A stretch of 64,000 nucleotides of DNA from an uncultured Rhodospirillaceae bacterium (GTDB lineage Bacteria > Pseudomonadota > Alphaproteobacteria > CAAGCB01 > CAG-977). The stretch lies in assembly GCA_900550445.1 (NCBI GenBank), contig URSF01000002.1, positions 1 to 64,000 on the forward strand, read 5' to 3'. The translations under genes were made by a program, and so were the position numbers. Shown in pieces: positions 34,445 to 42,627 of this stretch; within the stretch, counting starts at the first letter, position 1; every line of letters starts with the position of its first letter. Below the pieces are notes generated by a model. It was given only the letters and a program-made list of their open reading frames with translations. It was not told the DNA's origin and made no database searches.

Positions 34445-35025
34445 ATGAAAAAATTTTATTTTGTTTTTTGTTTCCTGCTGTCGGCCCGGGGTGCGCCAGT
34501 CTGCCCGATAAAAATCCGTATACGGACGAAAATACGGTGTATAAAATTGAAGCCGTCAATGTAAAGTTTTCTTCAGTCTGCTCTGTCGGAGATTATGATT
34601 CCGAAGACGAAATCCGCCGGCAGTTCAATGAAAACATCAGACAGGCGTTCTGTGCTTCCCTTCCTTGCGCCGCCGCTGAAAATAACGGAGGAATCAATAC
34701 CGTTGCCGTTACGTTTGATGTTTTTTATCGCCGTGTTTTAATGGGAGAAGCGTTTAACTGTCCGTCCGAAGCTTATGGAAACGGCCTTTTCAAATACGGC
34801 GTTAAAGCGGTAAAGAAAGTTAAAAATGAAAACGATAAAAAAGAACAAGTGACCGTCGCCGCTTTGGCTTCGGACAAAGAAAACTTTATCAGCAAAGGAC
34901 TGGTCGGCAATTTCATGACGATTTTTCAACAATGGTCGTTTTCCGCCGGCAAAGAAGAAGAACGGCGGGAAATAAAATCCATTTCCGACGTGTTGGTGAA
35001 AAAAACGGTTGAAAAACTGCGTTAA
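34445..35025 (+). pseudogene. Putative lipoprotein gene with a frameshift in the signal peptide
   Basis: ATG 34445, preceded by AAAGAG at good spacing, opens MKKFYFVFCFLLSA, a typical lipoprotein signal. The frame is then wrong, and the body (GCASLPDKNPYTDENTVYK to the stop at 35025) is read one phase over. The switch falls at the GCCCGGGG run near 34485-34491; one extra G would restore LLSARGCAS. The body is about 180 residues with four scattered cysteines and no motif I know. The body frame is also open from a TTG at 34423, giving a usable hydrophobic start (KILFCFLFPAVGPGC), but with no ribosome binding site. A sequencing slip, a true null mutation or phase variation are all possible. Confidence 0.55.
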
Positions 35026-35654
35026 TCGTCTTCTTTTTGGAAATTCTGGCAGGCAAACTGCAAAAAGCTGGCGATCAGATTTTCGTTCCAGACTTTGACG
35101 TCGGCGGGAACTTTTAAAACGGCGGGCGTGAAGTTCCAGATATATTTAATATTGGAATCGATTAAAAAATCCGCTGTTTTCTGCGCGCAGGAACGCGGCA
35201 CGGTCAAAATCGCGATTTCTATGCCCAGCCTCTGCATCAGATTGGGCAGGCGGGAAACATGAAAGATCTGTTTGTTGTTGACGGTCATGTCTACCTTTTG
35301 CGGATCGTTGTCAAACAGCGCCAGAATGTTTAATCCGTAATCGTTAAAAGCGCTGTATTTGGCCAGAGCCAGTCCCAGATGGCCCGCGCCGACGATAACG
35401 GCGTCTTTCGACATTTTAAAACCGAGAGTGTCTTCAATCGAATCCTTTAATTCGGAAACGCTGTACCCGACGCGGCAGCGTCCGGCATTGTTCAGCAGCT
35501 TGAAATCCTTGCGCACCTGAGAATCGTCAATATTCAGCCGGGCGGCGATTTGCGGGCTGGAAATCGTGTCAACGCCGTTTTCGATATATTCCGTCAGAAT
35601 ACTGTGATACAGCGTCAGCCGGCCGAGAACTTTTTCGGGGATTTCTGTTTTCAT
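35022..35654 (-). CDS. rex: Redox-sensing transcriptional repressor Rex
   Basis: A 210-residue repressor that senses the NADH/NAD+ ratio. The N-terminal winged helix includes KVLGRLTLYHSILTEYIE, ISSPQIAARLNIDDSQVRKDF and GRCRVGYSVSELKDSIEDTLG. The Rossmann domain has VIVGAGHLGLALAKYSAF and ALFDNDPQKV. The C-terminus carries the swapped helix seen in Rex dimers. It is divergent from the hydrogenase operon across a 224-base AT-rich spacer, the layout expected of its own target. Rex is common in Gram-positive bacteria and rarer in alphaproteobacteria. NADH normally releases Rex from DNA and switches fermentative genes on. Confidence 0.93.
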   Translation of the reverse strand: MKTEIPEKVLGRLTLYHSILTEYIENGVDTISSPQIAARLNIDDSQVRKDFKLLNNAGRCRVGYSVSELKDSIEDTLGFKMSKDAVIVGAGHLGLALAKYSAFNDYGLNILALFDNDPQKVDMTVNNKQIFHVSRLPNLMQRLGIEIAILTVPRSCAQKTADFLIDSNIKYIWNFTPAVLKVPADVKVWNENLIASFLQFACQNFQKEDD

Positions 35655-35682
35655 ATCCGTTCCTAAAGTTTAAACACTCTTT

Positions 35683-35837
35683 AAAAATCAACAGTCTAGG
35701 CTGAAAAAATAAAAAAATCCAGCCCGGATTTTATGTATTTGAGATTTTTTTCACTATTTGTTCACCCGATTTATTATTTTGAAACATTAAAAATAATTTC
35801 TATGTTTGTTGATTTTTTATCTGCATTAGGCTAGATT
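35683..35837. promoter_or_regulatory. Divergent control region between rex and the hydrogenase operon
   Basis: An inverted repeat, AAAAATCAACA at 35683-35693 and TGTTGATTTTT at 35807-35817, frames the spacer. On the plus strand TTGATT (35809-35814), a 17-base spacer and TAGATT (35832-35837) look like the hydrogenase promoter, and the repeat overlaps its -35 box. The rex-proximal arm lies about 30-40 bases before the rex ATG. TTGTTGATTTTTTATC shares 10 of 14 fixed positions with the clostridial-type Rex consensus TTGTTAAN4TTAACAA. These are operator candidates, not proven sites. AAGGTGAGG precedes the first gene. Confidence 0.45.
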
Positions 35838-35878
35838 TTGCGGGATTAAAATCACTATATTCTAAAGGTGAGGAAAAA

Positions 35879-36133
35879 ATGCCGGAAAACGGAAAAATAA
35901 CGATTACCGTGTGCATGGGCAGTTCGTGCTTTGCCCGCGGAAATGCCGAAAATCTGTCCTTTATCGAAAATTTTGTTAAAGAAAAAGGATTAGATGCTAA
36001 AATTGATCTGTGCGGATCGCGCTGTGAAAACAAATGCGCGACGGGGCCGCACGTAAAAATCAACGGTACGATGTATTCCGGCGTTACTCCAGAAATGCTC
36101 AAGGCCGTTTTAAGCAAAGCTGCGGAGGAATAA
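35879..36133 (+). CDS. Thioredoxin-like [2Fe-2S] ferredoxin, hydrogenase operon gene 1
   Basis: An 84-residue protein of the thioredoxin-like 2Fe-2S ferredoxin family (NuoE / 24-kDa subunit type). The cysteines fit the family: CMGSSCFARGN at residues 12-22 (pair C12, C17) and LCGSRCENKCATGPHVKING at about 44-63. It would carry electrons to or from the hydrogenase homologue that follows 3 bases later. In Hfs-type operons of Thermoanaerobacterium a protein of this kind sits with the hydrogenases. It is the first gene after the putative Rex-controlled promoter. Confidence 0.85.
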   Translation: MPENGKITITVCMGSSCFARGNAENLSFIENFVKEKGLDAKIDLCGSRCENKCATGPHVKINGTMYSGVTPEMLKAVLSKAAEE

Positions 36134-36136
36134 CCC

Positions 36137-37846
36137 ATGGACAGCTCCAGCCCGGTTTACACGTTGGAAAACGAATGTCACGATTGTTATAAATGCGTGC
36201 GTCAGTGCAGTGTAAAGGCAATCCGCGTAAAAAATGGGCACGCTTCCGTTATCCCGAACAAATGTATTGCCTGCGGGCATTGCGTTGAAATCTGTCCGTC
36301 GCGGGCAAAACGCGTGCGCGACGATGTTAACAAAGCGCGCAGCCTGCTTGCGTCGGGCAGGGACGTATATGTGTCTTTGGCGCCCAGCTGGGCGGGGCTG
36401 TTGGACTGTACGAAACAGGAAATCATTTCCGCTTTGAAACAGCTGGGGTTCAAAGGCGTGTCCGAAACGGCTCTGGGCGCGCAGGAAGTTTCAATCGAAA
36501 CGACGAAAATCATTTCGCGGTCGGATCAAAAACTGTTTATTTCGACGGCATGTCCGGCAATCGTTGATTATATCCGTTATTATCTGCCGGAATACACGCC
36601 GTATTTAACGCCGATCGCGTCTCCGGCGCTGACGCACGCAAAGCTGTTGAGAAAACATTTCGGCGATGAAATCGGCGTTGTTTTCATAGGTCCCTGCATC
36701 GCCAAGAAAAACGAAGCCGATCGCCGTCCTGATTTGATCGATGTGTCTTTGACGTTTAAGGAACTGGCCGCCTGGCTGGACGAGGCGCGTATTGTTTTAA
36801 AGTCGCCGGCGGACGAAACGGAGGCCTTTGTTCCGTATGAAGCCGACGAAGGCGCTTTATACCCGGTTGAAGGCGGCATGAACAAAACGATTGAAATCTG
36901 CGGGGCGCCCGCGGACGTGCAGCTGATTAACATCAGCCCGGTGCAGCGTTTTAAAACATCGCTGAAAAATTTAGATCCGGCCTCTTTGAACCGTAAAGTA
37001 TTTATCGAAGCATTGGCTTGCGAAGGCGGCTGTACGGCCGGGCCGGGCGGTAATACGTCCAAAGCCGGCCTGGAAGTCGTTTCCGATATTCTGAATTATT
37101 CCCATCTGCGCGATCATGTGCCGGCGCAGCCCGAGGTTGTCGTTGACGAAAAATTTGAACCGGCGCCGATTGAAAAACCGAAATACCCGATTTCTTCGAT
37201 TGCCGAAGCGCTGGCTTTGATCGGCAAATATTCTCAGGAAGACGAGTTGAATTGCGGCGGGTGCGGGTATAACACCTGCCACGGTCTGGCCAAAGCGCTG
37301 CTGGCCGGCGAGGCCGAACCGTCGATGTGTCAGGCTTACATGCGCAAGCTGGCCGCCAGAAAAGCCAGCGCCATGCTGCGATGCATGCCTTCCGCCGTGG
37401 TAATCGTCGATGCGGATTTAAATATTGTCGAAACGAACGAAGCTTTTGTGAAGATGTTTGCTCCCGAACTGCTGGATTTGTTCAAACTGGGGGCGGACGG
37501 CATTGCCGGCGCGCAGCTGGAAAAAATTTTGCCGTGTACGGGATTGTTTAAAAACACGCTGAAAACAGGATTGGAAACGCATAAGGAACATTATCCGATC
37601 GGGGAAAAGCTGTATGATATTTCTCTGTTTGAAATCGACGCGGGAAAATTGGTCGGCGCAATTATCACGGACGTGACAAAGACTCAGCTGCGCCGGGAAC
37701 AGATTGCCAAAAAAGCGCAGGAAGTCATCGAAAAAAATATTGCCACCGTTCAGAATATCGCCTGTCTGTTGGGAGAACATATGGTGGATACCGAACTGTT
37801 GTTAAGCCAGATTGCCGACGGCTATAAGCAGGAGGACGACGAATGA
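36137..37846 (+). CDS. PAS-bearing [FeFe]-hydrogenase homologue, probably sensory (HfsB/HydS type)
   Basis: A 569-residue protein. Two [4Fe-4S] motifs (CHDCYKCVRQC, CIACGHCVEIC; residues 14-53) precede an H-cluster domain with TACP at 137-140, GPCIAKKNE at 185-193 and EALACEGGCTAGPG at 291-304. A further Fe-S motif follows (CGGCGYNTC, C at 398), then a PAS domain at about 408-520 (AVVIVDADLNIVETNEAF). At the first H-cluster motif catalytic enzymes have TSCC; here the proton-relay Cys is Ala and only the cluster ligand remains. This resembles sensory [FeFe]-hydrogenases. The next gene, a SpoIIE phosphatase, overlaps its stop (ATGA), so a signalling pair is likely. Confidence 0.88.
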   Translation: MDSSSPVYTLENECHDCYKCVRQCSVKAIRVKNGHASVIPNKCIACGHCVEICPSRAKRVRDDVNKARSLLASGRDVYVSLAPSWAGLLDCTKQEIISALKQLGFKGVSETALGAQEVSIETTKIISRSDQKLFISTACPAIVDYIRYYLPEYTPYLTPIASPALTHAKLLRKHFGDEIGVVFIGPCIAKKNEADRRPDLIDVSLTFKELAAWLDEARIVLKSPADETEAFVPYEADEGALYPVEGGMNKTIEICGAPADVQLINISPVQRFKTSLKNLDPASLNRKVFIEALACEGGCTAGPGGNTSKAGLEVVSDILNYSHLRDHVPAQPEVVVDEKFEPAPIEKPKYPISSIAEALALIGKYSQEDELNCGGCGYNTCHGLAKALLAGEAEPSMCQAYMRKLAARKASAMLRCMPSAVVIVDADLNIVETNEAFVKMFAPELLDLFKLGADGIAGAQLEKILPCTGLFKNTLKTGLETHKEHYPIGEKLYDISLFEIDAGKLVGAIITDVTKTQLRREQIAKKAQEVIEKNIATVQNIACLLGEHMVDTELLLSQIADGYKQEDDE

Positions 37847-39024
37847 TCGGCGATGAAGATTCCCTGTTTATTGATATCGGTTGTTCTCAGCAAAAAAAGT
37901 ACAATCAGAATACATACGGGGATTTTTTCATATCGAAACGTTATCCCGAAGAACGCCGCCTGATCGCCGTTTTGTCCGACGGACTGGGCAGCGGGATTAA
38001 AGCCAATATTCTGGCGAACATGACGGCGACGATGATCTTGAAATTCGTCGCGGCCGAACGCAATTTGATGAAAGCGGCTGAAATCGTCATGAATTCGCTG
38101 CCCGTCTGTCAGGTACGCAAGATCAGTTACGCGACTTTTTCCGTGGCGGACTGTTCGGAAAACGGACTGGTCAAAATTGTGGAAGAAGGCAACCCCGAAT
38201 TTTTGCATATCAGAAACGGCAAAGTTGTTCCGGCGGAAGCCAAAATCATTGTTTCCAAAAAATTTCCGAACCGTTTTATGCGTACTTATACCATTCAGAT
38301 GGACGCTGAAGACCGCTTGCTGTTTTGTTCAGACGGCGTAACGCAGTCGGGACTGGGCGGACCGCTTTATAAACTGGGCTGGCGGCGCGAAGGCCTGATT
38401 GATTTTGTGGAAAAGCGTCTGGCGGCCGTTCCCGATATTTCCTGCCGCCAACTGGCGCAGGAAGTCGTTGTCGAAGCGCAGACAAAAGAACCGGAACGCA
38501 AGGCAAAGGACGATATTTCCTGTATGGTTTTGCATTGGCGCCAGCCGCGCAGCCTGTTGGTTTTTACCGGCCCGCCGTATTATGCGGACCGCGATGCGGA
38601 ATATGCGAATTTATTTATTAACTATCAAGGCAAAAAGGCGATTTGCGGCGGCACGACGGCCAATTTGGTTTCCCGCGAATTAAACCGGCCGATTACGACG
38701 GAAATGTTTGCCAAAGGGGCTTTGCCGGCCAATTCTTATATGGAAGGCGTCGATCTGATTACCGAAGGCGTTTTAACGCTGAGCAAGGCCGTGGAATATT
38801 TGGAAGACGCGCCCGCGGAAATGCCGGACGACGCGGCGGGCAAGCTGGTGAATTTATTTTTGGATTCCGACTGCATTACGTTTATGGTCGGGGCAAAAGT
38901 CAATCAGGCGCATTTTGATCCCGATCTGCCGTTGGAGCTGGAATTGCGCAAAAACGTTGTCAAACGCATGGAAAAAATTTTAACGCAGAAATATCTCAAG
39001 CAGGTGTCGCTGCATTTTATTTAA
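37843..39024 (+). CDS. SpoIIE-type serine phosphatase of the hydrogenase operon (HfsC-like)
   Basis: A 393-residue PP2C-like phosphatase. The metal-binding aspartates sit in LIAVLSDGLGSGIKAN (about residues 42-57), LLFCSDGVTQSGLG (about 163-176) and KDDISCMVLHWR (about 223-234). The C-terminal 150 residues (from about 240: LLVFTGPPYYADRDAEYANLF) form a second domain I cannot name. The same pairing of PAS-hydrogenase and SpoIIE phosphatase occurs in the Thermoanaerobacterium hfs operon. A likely job is reversing serine phosphorylation of a partner in response to H2 or redox. No anti-sigma or kinase gene is adjacent. Confidence 0.85.
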   Translation: MIGDEDSLFIDIGCSQQKKYNQNTYGDFFISKRYPEERRLIAVLSDGLGSGIKANILANMTATMILKFVAAERNLMKAAEIVMNSLPVCQVRKISYATFSVADCSENGLVKIVEEGNPEFLHIRNGKVVPAEAKIIVSKKFPNRFMRTYTIQMDAEDRLLFCSDGVTQSGLGGPLYKLGWRREGLIDFVEKRLAAVPDISCRQLAQEVVVEAQTKEPERKAKDDISCMVLHWRQPRSLLVFTGPPYYADRDAEYANLFINYQGKKAICGGTTANLVSRELNRPITTEMFAKGALPANSYMEGVDLITEGVLTLSKAVEYLEDAPAEMPDDAAGKLVNLFLDSDCITFMVGAKVNQAHFDPDLPLELELRKNVVKRMEKILTQKYLKQVSLHFI

Positions 39025-39037
39025 CGGAGTGAAACTT

Positions 39038-39304
39038 ATGGAAAACGAAGGAAAAATCAGAATCCGCATTTGTCTGGGAACGACGTGTTTCGTTATGGGG
39101 GCGTCAAAGCTGCAGGAGCTGGAACGGCTGATGCCGCCGGAATGGAAAGACAAAGTTGACATATCCGCGCAGACCTGTCTGGGAATGTGCCAGAATCCGG
39201 ATTCCGGTTTTATGAAGGCGCCGTTTGTGAAAATAAACGATGAAATGATCGGCGGAGCAACCGTTGAAAAAGTCATGGATAAATTAAAAGAACTGATCGT
39301 GTAA
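39038..39304 (+). CDS. Thioredoxin-like [2Fe-2S] ferredoxin, hydrogenase operon gene 4
   Basis: An 88-residue second member of the NuoE-like 2Fe-2S family, with CLGTTCFVMGASKL near the start and the pair TCLGMCQNPD near residue 50. It is distinct from gene 1, so each hydrogenase subunit has its own small ferredoxin. ATG 39038 with GGAGTGAA before it is preferred to the GTG at 39029. It ends 12 bases before the catalytic hydrogenase gene. Confidence 0.84.
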   Translation: MENEGKIRIRICLGTTCFVMGASKLQELERLMPPEWKDKVDISAQTCLGMCQNPDSGFMKAPFVKINDEMIGGATVEKVMDKLKELIV

Positions 39305-39316
39305 GAGGGAACAAAA

Positions 39317-40774
39317 ATGCAGACCGAAGTCAATACCGTCCTTTTGCGGCGCGAAGTCATGGTGCGCCTGATCAAGGCCTTTCTGTCGGGCGATTTTCAA
39401 AAACAAGCGGATACTCTGCCGTTTGATATGCGCCCCAAACATGCGGAAGTACCCTTTCGCTGCTGTATACACAAAGAACGCGCTATTTTAAGGGAACGCG
39501 CCATCGCGGCTTTAGGCGGTTCAGTTGAACTGGACGATGATAAAACGCACCTGGGCGAATACGCGCAAAGGGCTCTGGATCGTGAAAAACCGGACAATAC
39601 GGTCTTGACCGTTATTGATACGGCGTGTCAGGGCTGCGTTCCCAGCCGTATTTACGTTACGGATCTGTGTCAGGGCTGCGTTGCCCGACCGTGCACGACG
39701 GCGTGCGCTTTCGGGGCAATTTCGATTAAAAACGGGCGTTCCGTCATTGACGGCGAAAAATGCAAAAGCTGTACAAAATGCATGCAGGTCTGTCCGTACA
39801 GCGCGATTGTCAAGATCAAAGTGCCGTGCGAAGACGCCTGTCCCGTCGGCGCGATTACAAAAAACGGATCGGGCCATGCGCAGATTGACGTGTCGCGCTG
39901 TTTAAGCTGCGGCGCCTGTATGGCCAGCTGTCCTTTCGGGGCCGTTGCCGAAAAAAGCCAGATGATTGATATTTTGCGCGCCATTAAATCGGATAAAAAA
40001 GTCGTTGCCATGATCGCGCCGGCGATTGCGGGGCAGACGCCCGCCAGCATTAATAAGGTTGCTTCCGGCCTGATCAAAGCGGGATTCGACGTCGTGATGG
40101 AAGTTGCCGAAGGCGCGGACATTACGGCGAAAAACGAAGCGAAGGATTTTGCCGAAAGAATGGAAAAAGGCGACAAGTTCATGACGACGTCCTGCTGCGC
40201 GGCTTATCGGGAAATGGTTAAGAAAATCGTGCCCGAATTAAAACCGTATGTTTCCGATACGGCGACGCCGATGCACTATACGGCGGAACTGGCGAAGAAA
40301 AAATATCCCGGTTGCGTAACGGTTTTTATCGGTCCTTGTGTTGCCAAGCGCAGCGAAGGGCTGGGCGACGAATTTGTCGATTACGTTATGAATTTTGAGG
40401 AAATGGGCGCTTTGTTCGTGGCCATGTCAATCGAACTGGCGCAGTGCGACGATTATGTTTTTGACGTGGAAACGTCGAAACAGGCCAGAAACTTTGCTTT
40501 GACGGGCGGAGTTGCCGAATCGGTCAAAGTTGCCGGCGGCGGCAAGGTTGACGTCCGCCCGACCTGCGTCAACGGGTTGAACCCGAAGGTTGTCCGCGAA
40601 ATGATGACTTGGGCGAAAAAAGGCGAATGTCCGTTGGGTAATATTGTCGAAGTCATGGCGTGCGAAGGCGGTTGCGTTGCCGGCGCGGCCTGCCTGAACA
40701 ATAAAAAGATTGCCGCGCGCGGCGTGGCGGCTTATGCCGATAAAGGTGCGGATATCAAACCGGACGAAGAATAG
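39317..40774 (+). CDS. [FeFe]-hydrogenase catalytic subunit (group B / HfsD type)
   Basis: A 485-residue hydrogenase. Ferredoxin-like cysteines occupy about residues 104-205 (ACQGC; CQGCVARPCTTAC; CKSCTKCMQVCP; CEDACP; CLSCGACMASCP). The H-cluster motifs are TTSCCAAYREM at about 290-300, VFIGPCVAKRSEG at about 336-348 and VEVMACEGGCVAGAACL at about 444-460. Both cysteines of TSCC are present, unlike in gene 2, so catalysis (2H+ + 2e- to H2) is possible. There is no signal peptide, so it is cytoplasmic. The maturases HydE, HydF and HydG are not in the window and must lie elsewhere if the enzyme is active. It ends the operon before a strong terminator. Confidence 0.92.
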   Translation: MQTEVNTVLLRREVMVRLIKAFLSGDFQKQADTLPFDMRPKHAEVPFRCCIHKERAILRERAIAALGGSVELDDDKTHLGEYAQRALDREKPDNTVLTVIDTACQGCVPSRIYVTDLCQGCVARPCTTACAFGAISIKNGRSVIDGEKCKSCTKCMQVCPYSAIVKIKVPCEDACPVGAITKNGSGHAQIDVSRCLSCGACMASCPFGAVAEKSQMIDILRAIKSDKKVVAMIAPAIAGQTPASINKVASGLIKAGFDVVMEVAEGADITAKNEAKDFAERMEKGDKFMTTSCCAAYREMVKKIVPELKPYVSDTATPMHYTAELAKKKYPGCVTVFIGPCVAKRSEGLGDEFVDYVMNFEEMGALFVAMSIELAQCDDYVFDVETSKQARNFALTGGVAESVKVAGGGKVDVRPTCVNGLNPKVVREMMTWAKKGECPLGNIVEVMACEGGCVAGAACLNNKKIAARGVAAYADKGADIKPDEE

Positions 40775-40786
40775 GCGGTCTGATCG

Positions 40787-40816
40787 AAAAAGCCCCCGTT
40801 TCGGGGGCTTTTTTTT
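40787..40816 (+). terminator. Rho-independent terminator of the hydrogenase operon
   Basis: A perfect 9-base stem (AAGCCCCCG / CGGGGGCTT) with a TTT loop and a T-run lies 16 bases after the hydrogenase stop. Confidence 0.92.
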
Positions 40817-40889
40817 ACATAAAAAGGCTGTCTTTTGCCGGATGCAAAAATAGGGCATTATTTCAAAGAATGGTAAAACGGAGGAAGAA

Positions 40890-41213
40890 ATGTATAAAAA
40901 TATTGATAAAGCGGCAGTCTTACACTTAAAAGATCTGGTCGATTACCAACCCGGTCAGGTGGTCAGCAAAACGTTGGTTCAAAATGATCTGGTCAGCATG
41001 ACATTGTTTTCTTTTGATAAAGGCGAAGAAATTTCGACTCATACGGCCGGCGGCGACGCTATGGTCACCGTGCTGGAAGGAACAGGGCGTTTCACGGTCG
41101 GGCAGGACGTCTTCGTTTTGCATGAAGGCGATACGCTGATCATGCCCAAAGGTATTCCTCACGCTGTTTTCGGGGAAGAACGTTTTAAAATGCAGCTGAC
41201 TGTTTCTTTTTAA
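40890..41213 (+). CDS. Small cupin-domain protein
   Basis: A 107-residue single-domain cupin. Metal-site motifs are visible: GEEISTHTAGGDAMVTVLEG and GDTLIMPKGIPHAVFGEERF. The first motif keeps one His (STH) and Asp instead of the usual two His plus Glu, so metal binding is uncertain. GGAGG lies before the ATG. Single cupins of this kind often bind small ligands; no function can be given. Proximity to the hydrogenase operon is broken by the terminator. Confidence 0.85.
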   Translation: MYKNIDKAAVLHLKDLVDYQPGQVVSKTLVQNDLVSMTLFSFDKGEEISTHTAGGDAMVTVLEGTGRFTVGQDVFVLHEGDTLIMPKGIPHAVFGEERFKMQLTVSF

Positions 41214-41316
41214 AATTCCGCCGGCCGTATGAAATCCTGACGCAGAATAAAAAGAACAGATGAAACTGTCTGAAGAATCTGCTACAACAAGGAAAATGTT
41301 AAAAAAGGATTAACTC

Positions 41317-42627
41317 GTGCCGTCTTTGTTTGATTCTACAGTAGCTCAGCCTTTGGCAGACAGACTGCGCCCGCAGACGATTGATGAAGTCGTCGGGCAG
41401 GATCATCTGTTGTCTGCCGACGCGCCGTTGGGACGTATGCTGATTACGGGCAAAGTGTCTTCTTTTATTTTATGGGGGCCTCCGGGGTGCGGAAAAACGA
41501 CGATCGCGCGACTGCTGGCGCATCATACCGATATGGCTTTTGAACCGATCTCCGCTGTTTTTTCGGGCGTGGCCGATCTGCGTAAAATTTTTGAAACGGC
41601 TCGCCAACGCCGGCAGGCGGGCAGAGCGACAATTTTATTTGTTGATGAAATTCACCGCTTTAACCGTTCGCAGCAGGACGGCTTTTTGCCGTATGTCGAA
41701 GACGGCACCGTCGTTTTGGTCGGTGCGACGACGGAAAATCCGTCCTTTGAATTAAATGCGGCTCTGCTGTCGCGGTGCAAAGTTTTTGTCCTGAAACGTT
41801 TAACGCAGGAAGCTTTGGAAGCTATCATTCTGCGCGCGGAAAAACTGGTCGGCAGAGCTTTGCCCGTAACGCCGGACGCCCGCGAACAATTAAAGGCGAT
41901 GGCCGACGGCGACGGGCGTTATCTGTCCAATATGCTGGAAGCTTTGTTCGATCTGCCCGACCGGGATCTGGCGTCGGGACCTTTGCCGGCGGAAAAAATG
42001 CTGACCGTTGTTGCGCGGCGGCCCGCCGTATATGACAAAGACCGCGAAGGACACTATAACCTGATCAGCGCCGTTCATAAATCTTTGCGCGGGTCGGATC
42101 CCGATGCGGGACTGTACTGGGTGGCGCGCATGATAACGGCGGGCGAAGACCCGAAATATATTTTTCGCCGGCTGACCCGTTTTGCGGTCGAAGACGTCGG
42201 TATGGCTGATCCGAACGCGCTGATTCAGGCGGTATCGGCTTGGGACGCTTATGAACGTCTGGGATCGCCGGAAGGCGATCTGGCGCTGGCGCAGCTGGTC
42301 GTTTATCTGGCGACGGCGCCGAAATCCGTCGGCGTTTACAAAGCGTGGAGCGCTGCCGTCAGACTGGCTAAGGAAACGGGATCGTTAAATCCGCCGATGA
42401 ATATTTTGAACGCGCCGACAAAACTGATGAAAGAATTGGGATACAGCGACGGTTATGAATATGATCCCGATACGGCGAACGGATTTTCCGGCGCGAATTA
42501 TTTTCCGCCCGAAATGGGGCGGCGTAAAATCTATTGTCCGATTGAACGCGGGTTTGAACGCGAAATTGTCAAGCGGATAGCCTATTGGGACAAATTAAGA
42601 AAGGAAATAGAAAATGGCAGGCGTTAA
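41317..42627 (+). CDS. rarA: Replication-associated recombination protein RarA (MgsA)
   Basis: A 436-residue AAA+ ATPase of the clamp-loader class acting at stalled forks. Walker A is GPPGCGKTTIARLLA at about residues 51-65, Walker B is TILFVDEIHRFN at about 107-118, sensor 1 is LVGATTENPSFEL. The C-terminal tetramerisation part has ALYWVARMI-like text (DAGLYWVARMITAGEDPKYI). The start is GTG 41317 with AAAAGGAT upstream, giving MPSLFDSTVAQPLADRLRPQ, the expected N-terminus. The 3' end overlaps rluC by 14 bases. Confidence 0.96.
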   Translation: MPSLFDSTVAQPLADRLRPQTIDEVVGQDHLLSADAPLGRMLITGKVSSFILWGPPGCGKTTIARLLAHHTDMAFEPISAVFSGVADLRKIFETARQRRQAGRATILFVDEIHRFNRSQQDGFLPYVEDGTVVLVGATTENPSFELNAALLSRCKVFVLKRLTQEALEAIILRAEKLVGRALPVTPDAREQLKAMADGDGRYLSNMLEALFDLPDRDLASGPLPAEKMLTVVARRPAVYDKDREGHYNLISAVHKSLRGSDPDAGLYWVARMITAGEDPKYIFRRLTRFAVEDVGMADPNALIQAVSAWDAYERLGSPEGDLALAQLVVYLATAPKSVGVYKAWSAAVRLAKETGSLNPPMNILNAPTKLMKELGYSDGYEYDPDTANGFSGANYFPPEMGRRKIYCPIERGFEREIVKRIAYWDKLRKEIENGRR

